Shown: positions 9,346 through 20,900 of the stretch, piece after piece
Position numbering within the stretch: the stretch's first letter is position 1
Layout: every line of letters starts with the position of its first letter
Assembly: GCF_020740795.1 (NCBI RefSeq)
Contig: NC_067301.1
Location: 4,340,001-4,404,000, forward strand
Source: Apus apus
Lineage: Eukaryota > Chordata > Aves > Apodiformes > Apodidae
Reading direction: 5' to 3'
Length of the DNA stretch: 64,000 nucleotides
Notes under the pieces: model-generated
What the model was told of the DNA's origin: nothing
Database searches by the model: none
Seen by the model: the letters and a program-made list of their open reading frames with translations, nothing else
Translations under genes and position numbers: made by a program

Positions 9346-12300
9346 GTAAGTTCTTCAAGAAGCAGCATATAATTTTTTGCTGATAATATAATTCAATATA
9401 CGTGAGTTGTTCTCGTTGCTGCATCATTCTGCATCCCTTGTTTTGCTTTTCTAAGGAGCTAGTGCTTTGTGAAAAAGGTATAAACAGCCTTATGTTGCCC
9501 TGCTGTTGACCTCTGAATTGTGACCTGTAGCCATAACCTCCTGTCTTTCTGGGGTTAGATGTGGGTCACCTAGGCCACTGTGTTGGCCTTGAGCATGTAC
9601 TGCCTGTCCTAAGTGTGTGCAATAGATGTTCTTGATCAGTGATTATTTAGTAAAGACCAAAGAAAGACCTGTGCAGCATAATTTGAACTGAGATTCATAG
9701 TCTTATTGTCTAATAAAAAACCCTCTGCTGCTCAGAGACCTCATTCAAGCTGTCTTTATTTTCAGATGCACTCAGAGTGAGCTTAGAAGTGTCTGGCAGC
9801 TGGCAGTGCGTGTGATCCAATGTTTTCACTCCAGAACTGTTTTGGAAAGAGCTCTGGGATTTTTTGTGTACCAGGATAACTAAGAAAACCCTGTTTTGTT
9901 TTCATATTTATGGTGACGCAAAGTGGGAAGTGAGCCACTGCTCTCTGGAGCTGCAGTATTTTATTTTTTTTACAACCTTCATTTTCTTTTTTTCCTTCCT
10001 CTTCAGCCATCTGTAATTCAGTCAAAACCTTGCCAAACTTCATAGCTGATGTTATTGTCCTAAACATATAAATCTCTAATTGAGTTTCTACTCTGGCTTT
10101 TGTTTGGTGATCATAGTGAATACAAACTGTTTTCAGAGAGGAAACTCAAGTACTTTCCATAATGGTGTGGCACTGGCCACATCAAAGTAATTTTACCCTG
10201 TAACTCTTATCTAGAGAATCCAGGACATGATTTTTAAAGGGGAGAAGTGGAAGTAAAGACTGCAGACTGGGAAGGGTCAGTAAAATGCATCTAATGAAAG
10301 GGCTGTTTGTGAATTGTGTTAAGCTCTGCAGTGAAAATCTCTCTCGTCTAGTAGCACTGTGCCATCTCTTACTTGCATAGACATCTGTACATGAGATTAG
10401 TTGAAGTTGTTATTGACACCATGTGCTTTGTGATGGATTTGGTGGTTTGTTTTTCTGGGGGTTGGTTGTTTTTTTTTTCCCCCTTAAGAAGGTCGTAGCA
10501 TGCAGCAGATCATCACAACCTCTGTTGGTCAACAATTCGTTCTCTTTCTCAAGGCAGATTCTAACATTACCTTGATTTAATTAATTTTTTTACTGTGCAT
10601 GCAACTGAAGAATTGCTCAGAGGAAGCACAGAGCAGTTGTGTATCTTTCAGTATAGGTGTATATTCTTACCACATACAAATATTTATTCATTTAAAGAAC
10701 TCCAGCATAAACTTCACTCTCACAATGGTAAGTCTTTCCTGTGAGCTAATTAGAGCCCTTTGAAAGGTGGAGGCTTTCCTCTTATTTTTTCTTTTTTTTA
10801 TATTTAACTCTCACAGCCTCTGTCACGTTTGCTTAAGAGTCATTATTGCTTCCAGCTGAGTATCTGTAGAAGCCTTATTAAATGAGCAGTTCATTTCTGT
10901 AAGCCAGATGACCTAACTTCCACCACACTACTGTGGCTTCTCTGCAGCCAGGGTCATGCCTGCTGCCTTCCAATGCAGGCAGTAGATCTCGGTCCATAAA
11001 GCAGACTAGTAGGCACATGGCACCATGTCATGGAAATGTTTACGGAAACACTGCACCAGACTGTGGCATGAATCCAACAAAAGGCTCTGAATGGGGAAGC
11101 CATGTGCTCAGGCATATCAGTGCTGACTTCAGATCTGGTGCTAAGGACTTGAAGAAGACTTACAGAATCTAGAGGAGGGAGAGAGAAGTCTCATGACCAA
11201 ATTGTACTCTGTATCCGCTTACTTTGACTTGATTGGTGACTTAAAGTACTCAGTGTTTCATAGGACTGAGGCCTATTTGGAATGTACCAGTGGTGTAATA
11301 TATGAGTGTGAGACAGCAATAGAATTTAAACATCTAGCATTGTGTCGGCAGATGTCATAGAGTCAAACTATTTCTCTGTTTTATTTGTGATTCTTATGGG
11401 CACTGTATCTGGCAAGGTGCTAAATACCTACTTCTTTGTGCTCAGTGGTACTGTTGTCTGTGCACTCAGTACCCCCACAGCCTGCTTCTTTCAGCAGGAA
11501 TCCAGGAGAAGCAATGATTTCTAGTAGTTTGTAAGAGGATTTCAGTGTTCTGTAAGATCACATAGCAGATGTGGTCTGACACATCATGTTGTGTCCTGCG
11601 TTTTGGGTCTTCAGAGCATACCTTGCTAAGGTTTATGGCCTCACTGAGGCCTTCAGAAGGGAGCTCTGCAAACTCATGTCACATTCCTAATTGCTCTTCC
11701 TTCAACCCACTTTTGGTGTTTTGAACTACCAAACTGGAAATAAGGGACTCCACGTCCATGCCATTAATCCCTCGAGTTATCCAGTGTCCTTACAATAAAC
11801 TGTCCCAACTGAAAAATACTCTCTAATAAGAGGTCATTGTGTTATAGCACTGACAGTGGAGAATGAGTAGGAGGGGGATGGGGAGAGCTATAATTTTTGC
11901 AGCAGTGAGCGGACACTCATTTCCCTAGCTGTCGGTCTTGGCCCATTAAAATTTGCCATGTAGCTCCATAGTGGGAAGTGTAACCTTGTGTTAGCAGAGT
12001 GTCAGCATCTCGCTCTGCTGCTGTTTACAGCCACGTTTGTCATCGTCAGTGCGGGCTCAGCTTCTCCTTGAGTCCAGCTTATCAGTGAACACTGCTGCAT
12101 CCCTTTCTGCTTCTACGTGCAGCCATCTCTGATAATCCCATGAACACTTGTGGGACTCTAATAGGTTTGTCTTTTTTGCAACCGCTCAAAGCAAAGCCCT
12201 GGGTTATGCAAAAGATGTAACTACATAGGACAAACCCCCTTTCTGTGAGGTAAAAGTGTTAGAAAATTCCCTTTTTCTTTATAATCTTTGTTTCTTTGGT

Positions 12301-13109
12301 CTAATTTCTCTCTTTAATGTAATTACGTAATATTTTCTGCTTCTTAGCTCATTTGGTCTCTCCCTAGTGGTGTCTTGTAGCTTTTTAACCATACTGTGCT
12401 GCTTTTGAGGTATTTTCAAGAGCTGGAATATGTTTGCTGTTGGCCTGTGCTTTCTGCTGAATCTGCTGCAATCTAAATTACCACTATGAAGGTTATTCAT
12501 AAGAGAGCCCCTAACATGGGCCTGAGTTGTAGGAAAAAACCTAAGGAAGCAGAGCTTGTAAGTGAGGCCTTTCCACATGCTGCTTGTTTGTTGTTTTTTT
12601 TGTTTGTTTTGGGGTTTTTTTCTTGTCACAAAACATACTCATTCCCTTGCTGGTGCTGGGTATCTGGAAGAAGTACTAGTTGTAAATAGAAAAATACTGG
12701 TTGTAAATGTAAAAGACTCCCTTGGTTTCTCACTACATTAAAAAAATCCCTGGATCATATTAGAAGGAGCAGGGTATTTTCTTTTGCAGGATTATTTAAC
12801 TTTTCCTCTTTTATTTTGGGCATGTGCTGTTTCTTTCTGTTTCTTGCTGCAGAGCATTTAGCACTGAAATATGGACATTTTATTCCCTTTTTTACAAGGC
12901 TGCCAAAAGGTACAAGGTAACAAGAATTACTGCTGCCTCTGTAGCAATTACCGTAGAGTTTGTTGGTATGTGCTGGAGCTCACCCTCACCCTTTGTTAAG
13001 CTGATTTTCAAATTTTTAAGGGTCATGATAATGGCCAGAATACTTTCAACACCTCTTTTTGTGCAAACATCATCGGGTACTCTGCTGATGTTAATTATAA
13101 TCTTTAGGG

Positions 13110-13215
13110 AATTGTTCTGTGTTATCTCCATTTTCTAGCAAAGCTAATTGAGAAATACAGGTTAACTGTAGCCAGATTCACCTAGCAAGTTCGTGGCATA
13201 GGTGTCAGACCTAGT
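13110..13215 (+). repeat. MIR/CORE-SINE-like relic
   Basis: The sequence reads TCTCCATTTTCTAGC, then an AAACTGAGG-like stretch, GGTTAACTG, CACCTAGCAAGT and GTCAGACCTAGTCT in order. This is the order of the 3' part of amniote MIR elements (CCATTTTACAG, GAGGTTAAGT, CACAGCAAGT). It is strongly diverged. Confidence 0.5.
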
Positions 13216-14559
13216 CTGGCGGCCTGGCAAATGAGGTAATTTCTATGTCAGGGGCTTCATTCTGCCCCTTTGTGTCTTTGGAAAAGCCTCTAGCTTTGTG
13301 TGTGTGTAATCCATTTTTAAAAAGTGATTGTAGTACACTGCTGCTTCTTTAGTTCATCCTTTTTCTGGTTTTGACTACTTTTTTGGTGATTGAGGAATAA
13401 CAAAAAGAATGGAAAGCAGAAGAGAGTTGGCAATTCTTTATCCGTTGTGTGCCCACCGGCACAGTCACATCACCCAGTATGCCCATGCTGAACACATGCG
13501 GTGTTTGTATGCTTGATTTCCTGAACCATCACTGCGGATCTCAGATTGAAGCCCTGATATTGGAGCTTGGCTATGGGCATATTTAGTTCCTCTGTGTTTT
13601 TTATGTTCAGTTGCTAGATTCCCTTGGAAGTAAACCAGTAAAATTTGTGATAATGTGTTTATAATGGATAAAACTTTTGAAACAGACACTGAGTGGAGTT
13701 ACTGACCCTTTTCTCAGCTGCCTGGATTTGGGTGCTTAGCATTCAGTGACAGGCAGTAGAATCTTAGATCCTCTCTTTTTCATTGCCTCCTTTTAAACCT
13801 TATCTGTTCTGTTAAGCTTCCTCTTAAGTGAGATATGATGGTTAAAGAGGATTTAATTTATGTTTCTGAGGAGGGAGCTCGGCAATTGAGATTTTGATTT
13901 TGACTAGTTTTAGCTCTAACTGGTGTCATTAGAAGTTGATGGAGTCTAACACTAACAATACTGTTGTCTTTAATCATGTGAACAAAACCATGAGTGGGAA
14001 AGAGGAAAGGCTGCTGAACTGTTGTGAGATTTGAGAGTTTGTTTGAGCTAGCATTAGATAAGAGTACTCAATCTAGTTTGTATGAATAAATCTTTGGGCA
14101 CATTGAGAATCCATATCCCCCTTGTTATGAAATAGTAGACGATATCAAACCCTACAGAAAACAAGATGCATGGTAATTTTTTTAAGATTCTCCTATGCCT
14201 GAAATGGTTTGAAATGAAGACAAGAAAAGTATTTTCACTGAAAAAGTCATGTTTGAATTTTCTGGAGCACATCCTTCCACAGGAAATACTGTGTATTATT
14301 TGTATTCTTTCTTTTCCAGTTCAAAGATCCTAGTCTAGATTCATAGAAAGATGTGATATTTTTCAGAAGGAGTTTTGTTTCCAGAAATGATGTGAGGGAC
14401 TCAAGTGTGCTGGAGGGACACTCTCCATCACACTTTTGCTTTCTGTTTTGCCACCCTTTATTGTTTAAGACAAGATTTGTACTTGTTTTCTGTACAAATT
14501 TTCTATCTGCCATGGTAGGTTTGTTCAGAGTGGTGGCCTACACAGAATGATTCTCTAAA

Positions 14560-14830
14560 AGTAAATCTATCCAGAGGGGATTTCCAGACAGCGAGAGTCA
14601 GTAGGCAACTAAGTTACAGCCCCCAGCGAAACATTAGTCAGGATAATTTACCACTGTCAGCAGGGGAGAGAGAGACTATCAGCTTTGTGACCTCCTGTGC
14701 AGGCAGTAACCCCGGTGGTGTGGTTAATGCTTCAGTTTGTTTGGGGAGGTCCTGAGTGCGTCGCTGTGGATTCCCAGAGCTGGACAATAATTCCGTCAGG
14801 CTGTGGAGGGCAATTGCTGTGCAGATTTTA
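14560..14830. promoter_or_regulatory. Candidate conserved non-coding block
   Basis: A non-repetitive, more balanced-composition stretch with several undecayed CpG (CAGCGA, CCCCGG, GTGCGTCGCTG, TTCCGTCAGG) in AT-rich intron. Such composition often marks constrained enhancers. Conservation cannot be seen from one sequence. Confidence 0.25.
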
Positions 14831-15319
14831 GTTTTATTGGGCTAGGAACAAGGAGCCAGAGGTGTGTGACTGCCTTACACAATATCCTTTGGTTTGCTGC
14901 AAAAAGAATTCTGTGATTTACTAAGTGGGCCTCTCTTGTATTTGACCTTCTAATAAGTTGGACGATATTGGGGTTTTGCCTGGTTTTGTCTTGTACTTCA
15001 GAGTGTTCACTGACTTCCTCTGTTATTCATTCAAAATGAACATCTGTTAATTCCTTGATTTAGACAAATATATTAATATGTGCAAAACACGCTGATGCAA
15101 ATTTACATAGTGAGCATGGTGAAAGGAACGCCGTCGGTCAAGTTAAATTGCCTGTCTGAGGTCAATGGAAAAGTTTTATTGGAATTCCTTTAAATCCCAA
15201 CTATAAAAGAGTGTGGACTATAGTCGTTTGGGATATAACTTCTGTTGTAGCATTATGTTAATGTGTGAAAGCTAGAAATTTGCAGTAGTTACAGGACAAA
15301 GCAAGTTAAGACCCTATCA

Positions 15320-15385
15320 GACTGTACAAAATGTAATAATAATGGCTTTTCCTGTCCCTGAGAGCTTACAGGTTAAACAACACTT
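15320..15385. repeat. Old amniote SINE-like relic
   Basis: ACTGTACAAA, then CCTGTCCCTGAGAGCTTACA, then GGTTAAA resembles the widespread amniote repeat segment with CTGTACAAACA and TCCCTGCCCCAAAGAGCTTA. The region 30200-30275 resembles the same segment. The family name is uncertain. Confidence 0.45.
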
Positions 15386-17229
15386 CAGAGCCCATGGGTG
15401 AGGCAGCATAACAACTAGGACAGGTACAGTAATTTTCTATTACTAACAGTGTGGAGAGTTAGTAACTTATAATTTTTTTTATGCACTTATGGAGGAGAGA
15501 GCTCTGTAAGCAATTGCTACTTTCTTTTCAGACAAACCAGCGTTACTGGTGGGAAGCCTTTTAAGATGGTTTAAAAATAGTTATGATACTCTTAAGTTGT
15601 TCTTTACAAAACATGCAAGGAAATTAAAGTACTAGGAGTTAGGTTAGAATTTTCTTTAATGTTAGGTATGATTTCACTTCCAGGGATCCCAGATCTCTCA
15701 CTGAATGTAAAGTAGAAGCTATAGTGCTTTGTGACATTGGAAATAAAACACGGGCACTGAGTTAGGAAATACTTTAAATTACTTAATATATTCCCCTTGA
15801 GAAAAATGAATTTTTTGTTTGTTTGTTTATGTTCATGTAATGTTTACAGATCATGGCCTCCTTTGCTCTCAGCTGGCTGCTCTGTATTGGTTGGCAGCGT
15901 GTCTCTCTGCCTGCTCAGAAAGATTGTGAGCACTTTGCAGTGTGCATCCCAGCTGTTGGAAAGGACACTTATTAATTTCAAACAGGTGACAGCACACAGC
16001 AAAGAGGTGCCTGCACAGTGTGCACTTTGGTAATGATAGGTTATGGGATCAAGGTGAGATAGTAGTATCATTGCAGCTACATGTGTGTGGAAAATATGCT
16101 ATGTGCAGAACAACTTGTAGAGGGCAGCAATTGCCCACAAGTTCTTTCTGCTTAAGGAGAGGAGGGACCAGCTTAGGAACTTCACAGGAGTGGCTGCCTT
16201 TTTAGCTTCTTAAAAGAACTTTATGCAGGAGACTTGTTCTTTGGAATGTCTCTTGACTCCACATCATTAATTCCCAACCTGGAAAGTGTTACTAGAGATT
16301 CTTAATTCCTCTCCTAATACCACTGAGCAGTTGGGACTCCTTTTGCCTGTATCCAGATGATGCCTGTGTCATTGTTACTGCAATCAAAGAGTCTAGTGAC
16401 AACTAGAGATTCCTGTAAAATTATAGCTCTCTATATGTGATAACTTTCTTCACTTCCTGTTTTCCTCCTACTTTTACCTGCAAGATCAGGCTGGAAGAAA
16501 TATTTGCAATGTCTATGGCATCTTTGTTGTGCCTCGGTGCAAAGGATATGTTGCATCTTCTTCATGTTAAAAGGTAAGGTAACCGAAGCACAAAAGGCAG
16601 AAAGGCTTATTCAAGGACTTGAAAGAACTTTTCCCAACTTTGATGTACATGAGTACATCCTTCAGATACTTCTGATGCCAGCACCTTCAGAACCAAGATT
16701 TGCAAAAGTAATAAGCTGAGAATTGGTACAATTCTTACATTTTGACTTCCTAAACAACTTAATGGAGGAAAGACTTTCCCTGATATTCATGTTTCTTGTA
16801 TTTCTCCACATGTCACTTACATTGCAAATCCTTCCAAACATCTTAATAGTTTTTTTGTTTGTTTTGGTTTTGTATGCGTGTTTACATAGCTCTTCTCCTT
16901 GTTACAGCTGTACAGACCATGTTCTCTTCCCAGCTGTGATTGCCTAACACCACTGCTACTTTGACAATTATCCTTCTGGAAGAGTAACAATGAAAATGTG
17001 CACAGCTTTTTAGTAAAAGGATTTTATAGCTGGAGAGACGCAAGAGAGATAGCTTCATATCATCAGCCACACTCACCATATGCCCCACTTTTTTACATTA
17101 TCTTTTTTTTTTATCTTTTGGTCAGAGCAGGATTTTTTTCTGCTGTCAACTTCCTAGTGTTTTGTCAAGCATCTGAATGGCCTGAATGATGATATTCTTT
17201 GGGATACAATTTTACAGCACAGTACATCT

Positions 17230-17485
17230 TTCTGGAATGAAGTTTCTCTGCTATGCAGGGAGAATTTCCTCTTGTCTTCCTTCCAGCTTGCTTCTCCTGT
17301 TTGTTTTGTGTGCCACCCTAAGTGATTCCTTTCCTCCTTAAGCATCTGCACCCTTCAGATGTTTGCAGACAGTTATCACATCATTTCTCCTCTCCCCCAC
17401 CCCCATCCTGGTCTCTTAGCCAAGCTCTACATATTTAGCTCATTTAATCTTTCCTCATAAGTCAAGCCCGTAATTGACAGGTCTG
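17230..17485 (-). mobile_element. Old CR1/L3-type LINE 3' fragment
   Basis: Plus-strand phrases in the order expected for an antisense CR1 3' region are present: TTTCCTCTTGTCT, CACCCTTCAGATGTTTGCAG, ACAGTTATCACATC, TAGCCAAGCTCTACATATTT, TTTAATCTTTCCTCATAAGT. The element therefore lies on the minus strand. It is well diverged and truncated, with no coding capacity. CR1 is the dominant LINE of birds and other reptiles. Confidence 0.75.
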
Positions 17486-20236
17486 ACACGAAGAGTCGCA
17501 TTGGTTACACATGCTGCCAACAGGATATAAATACTTTCTGTGCAGTGATTGAGAATTACAGTCAAGACTGAGATGAGTCTGCCCAGCCCCTCCCCCCCCC
17601 CACTATGTTTTTGACAACCCCTTTCCTAACATCATGTTGCCACAATCCTGTAATGATGGACATATTTCTCACTCTTGACGGTCAGCTACCTGGCACCTGG
17701 TTTGCTTCCACTGGTGGTATCAGGTCACTTGGGAAATACAGTACTAAAGCGCCGTGGCATTCCAGGCTGATCGTAAATTCTTACAGAGGTGGTGTTCTCC
17801 TCTGGACTTCTCTTGCAAGGCATGCAGGTGCCTCAGGCTGCTGATGGTCATTCCTTCAGGGAAGGCAGAGCTGAGCTCGTGCAGCCAAGTATGTTACCTG
17901 AAGAGGATGGGTCTTGCTGTCCCCATGGGGAATGGAAGAGGTGTTGCAAGCAGTACCCCCTGTGTGTGTTTATGCACTGCCGTCAGGAGGCTCAGGCACT
18001 GGTGCTGGCAGGGATCTGGTGTGCAGATACTGTTGGCACTGATGGTCTCCACTGTCACTGCCAAGAGGAAGCTCAGGATGCTATCGATCCGACTGGCAGA
18101 GCTGTGAACAAGCTCAGGGTTCTTGCTTGTACGTGTCGGATCTGGAACAGGATTTTAGTCTTGCCCAGAAAGGTATTACATTGGAGGAAGAGGTAACTCC
18201 ATACCGCATGTCCCTGTATTATTACATAAAGATCTGATTCTAGCCAAACAAATTTGGAGGTTACCTTAAAATTACTTGTCTCCTCATGTTTGTTGCATTC
18301 ACTTGAAGAAGATAGGTGCAGCTAACGAAAGTTGAGGAACTGGTAAATGAATTGTCTAGCTTCTAATGTTGTATTCTGTGAAGCTTCATATGATACAGCT
18401 TCCCCAGCGGGGCTAGTTCACAAACATTACATGTATTATTGCAAAGCATGCAACATAAAGAGAGCATTTATGAAAGGGAATATCAGAGGAAACATTATAG
18501 CAGGGACCTTTATAGCCTTTCCATTATTATGGTTTAAATCTTGACATGGTCTTTATTTGCAATGACACTGGGACCAGTAAAGAAGTTGTTTTGCTCTCCC
18601 CCCTGCCTCCCATTTCTCCCATCTCCTTTTTATTCTTTTCTTCCACATCCTGTTCTGAAGCTGTGGTGCAGAGATACAAATCATTAAGCATGCAAGTAGT
18701 CAGAGAGCCAGGTTTCAGTTTGTGTGGAATCAGCCCCTTTTGACTCAGAAGTTGGAAACCAGATGACTCACTGTGATGCATGTTTGTTGTTTTTAATAAC
18801 TGTCATTTTGCAAAATATGGTCAAAGCTTCAAAACATGACTTCTGGAGTAGGAGTGGTGTATATTTATTTTTAATTTGGGAGGTTATAAGCTGGAATGTG
18901 TTTGTAGCTGCAGCCTTCCTTTAAAATCTGAGATAAAATAAGGCATTGACAGTGTGAAAAATTTTAGAGATAATTTTTTCTCTAAATAAAAATACTTATT
19001 TTCTTGATCAATTACTTAAAAAGGCTCCAGGTGCCAAACATCTGGTGGGATTGTAGACCCCTGGTTTATGTTTATGTTTTTTAATATATACCCAAAGGGA
19101 CACATTTCTTAAAAAGCAAGCAGGCAGATGTTTTTAATTTGTAGAGTTTTAAAGAATAAATGCCATTCCTGCTTTATCATTCTAGTTTCTAAGAAAATTG
19201 TCATCTATATCCTTTCTTTTATAAGAAAATAGCAAATGCTGTATTTTAGTGGCAGAAATCTCTATCAATAAAATTTCTTAGCAATATGAAAAAAAATGAA
19301 AATATCTACACATTTAATTTTCTAGAGGTTTATTACTGCTTGTACAACAGTTTATAAACTATAAGCTCAGCATTAAGTGCTTTATTAGTTGTGTTTTACT
19401 TTCTAATTTGTCTGAAGAAGCATTGTTTGATTTTGTCAAAGTTCTACAGATTTGTTTTGCTTGGTCAGTTAATTACGAGTGTAAATCTACAGCCACTCCA
19501 TTGCAGAGAACAGAGGTTTACCAGTATAAAATCTGTATAAGTAAGGACAGAATTTGACCCTAGATATAAAAATTGTATGTAGTGGCCTCATAACAGAATT
19601 CATTGTGGTCATGGATTTTCCTCCAGTTCAGTTTTCAGATTTGGAATCTTTGTAGCCATTTCTATCATGTTTTATATTACAGTCTTTTGCAATTGCTATT
19701 GCAAAATGAAGTGCTGTGGTATAGTCCAAGGGAGGTAGACTCCTAGCCTACCTCAGCCTGTTGCTTCTTGTTAGAGAGTAGAAAAGCAGCTACTGATTTA
19801 GAATAGAGAGTTCAAGTTCAGGTTCTGCTTTTAGATAGAGATGGGACATCTCTCTAATTGTGAAAGTGCTAGGAAAAGCATCTTGCCATTGCTATGAGGA
19901 GATCTGAATATATATGTGCTGGCTACTCATGGCCAGCTGTGGTCTACCTGCTTAGTTATTCTGATCAGGAAAGGACTAGGTTTGTGTCTTTCTTTTTTAA
20001 AGTGAAAGTAATTGCTTGTGAAATATAGTGAAGTGATAGCTTTGAAGACGTAAAGAATCTTCTCACAAAACTTAAACTGTAAGCTGTGATAGCAGCATTG
20101 CAGGATTCCACACCAGCATGGTATGGAAGGGACCCCGCTTGTCCCCCAAGAGATGAGAGGAGAATTCAGTCCCTAGCCCATTTGATGCTTGACTTCCCTC
20201 TGAAGCTGCCAAGAAGGATGCCAATTTTTCCATTTA

Positions 20237-20430
20237 GCTGACTATTGTATAGACCTTAAAAGGGAATGTTTTAATGCAGTTGGCTGCGATATAGACTGTT
20301 AAAGGGAAGTTATTTATTTTAACTGGCTGCTGTATGGATTATTACAAGAGCATTCTTTTAGCTGCAGCTGCTATATTGACTAGTGAATGTGCCCGGCTGT
20401 ATGGCTAGTAGCTGTCATATTGACTGTTAC
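20237..20430. repeat. Degenerate tandem repeat, period about 44 bp
   Basis: A core GCTGCTATATTGACTGTTA with variants recurs at 20237, 20283, 20326, 20367 and 20411, with spacings of 46, 43, 41 and 44 bp. Examples are GCTGACTATTGTATAGACC, GCTGCGATATAGACTGTTA, GCTGCTGTATGGATTATTA, GCTGCTATATTGACTAG and GCTGTCATATTGACTGTTA. A half copy (GGCTGTATGGCTAG) lies at 20394. Some units are followed by AAAGGGAA. The copies have diverged, so the array is old. Confidence 0.75.
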
Positions 20431-20439
20431 AGAAAAGAT

Positions 20440-20900
20440 CTGTATTTAAGCCATAACACTGCACTGGGATCTCCCAGGCAGGATATTAATGCTAATTCAT
20501 CTGCTCACCCCCTGCTGTGAGTGTTATTTGTTTAAATCTGTAGAATCCCACAGCGCATTTATATCCTCGCTAGAGTGAGCTCCGCTCCCTGTAATTATTT
20601 AACATTATATGCTGATATAAATTGTAACAGTTAAAGAATGGTAATGAGTAGCAAAAAAACACAAACTTAACCTTAGAAATGGCAGAGTCAGCTCTTAAAA
20701 CAACAGCCAGCAACTTTCACTGTTCTCTTACTTTTCCCAAGTCCATATGCACAATATTGTGCATATATTATGTGTGTGCATGTGTGTTCATGCTCGCACT
20801 GGCAACTGTGCCAGGCAAGGCTGTAATTATGCAGAATGTACTGTGAAACTTAAGCACACACTCATAATTACACACAGTGCCTACGTACAGCAAGTTTTAT
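20440..20900. promoter_or_regulatory. Candidate conserved non-coding block next to the 44-bp repeat
   Basis: TAAT-rich sequence (GGATATTAATGCTAATTCAT, CTGTAATTATTTAACATTAT) with CpG-containing words (CCACAGCGCATTTATATCCT, CGCTAGAGTGAGCTCCGC) and the 22-bp palindrome. It looks like a homeodomain/SOX-type enhancer by motif content only. Confidence 0.3.
20745..20766. repeat. 22-bp perfect palindrome
   Basis: Reading outward from the centre of AATATT, the left arm ATATGCACAAT is exactly the reverse complement of the right arm ATTGTGCATAT, with no spacer. It contains abutting ACAAT/ATTGT (SOX-type half sites) flanked by TGCAT-like sequence. What binds it is unknown. Confidence 0.9.

Noticed and set aside
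17754..18196. Overlapping 117- and 135-codon plus-strand frames in a GC-richer stretch
   Set aside because: Cys-rich but with no known pattern. Two frames are open at once, which points to composition rather than coding.
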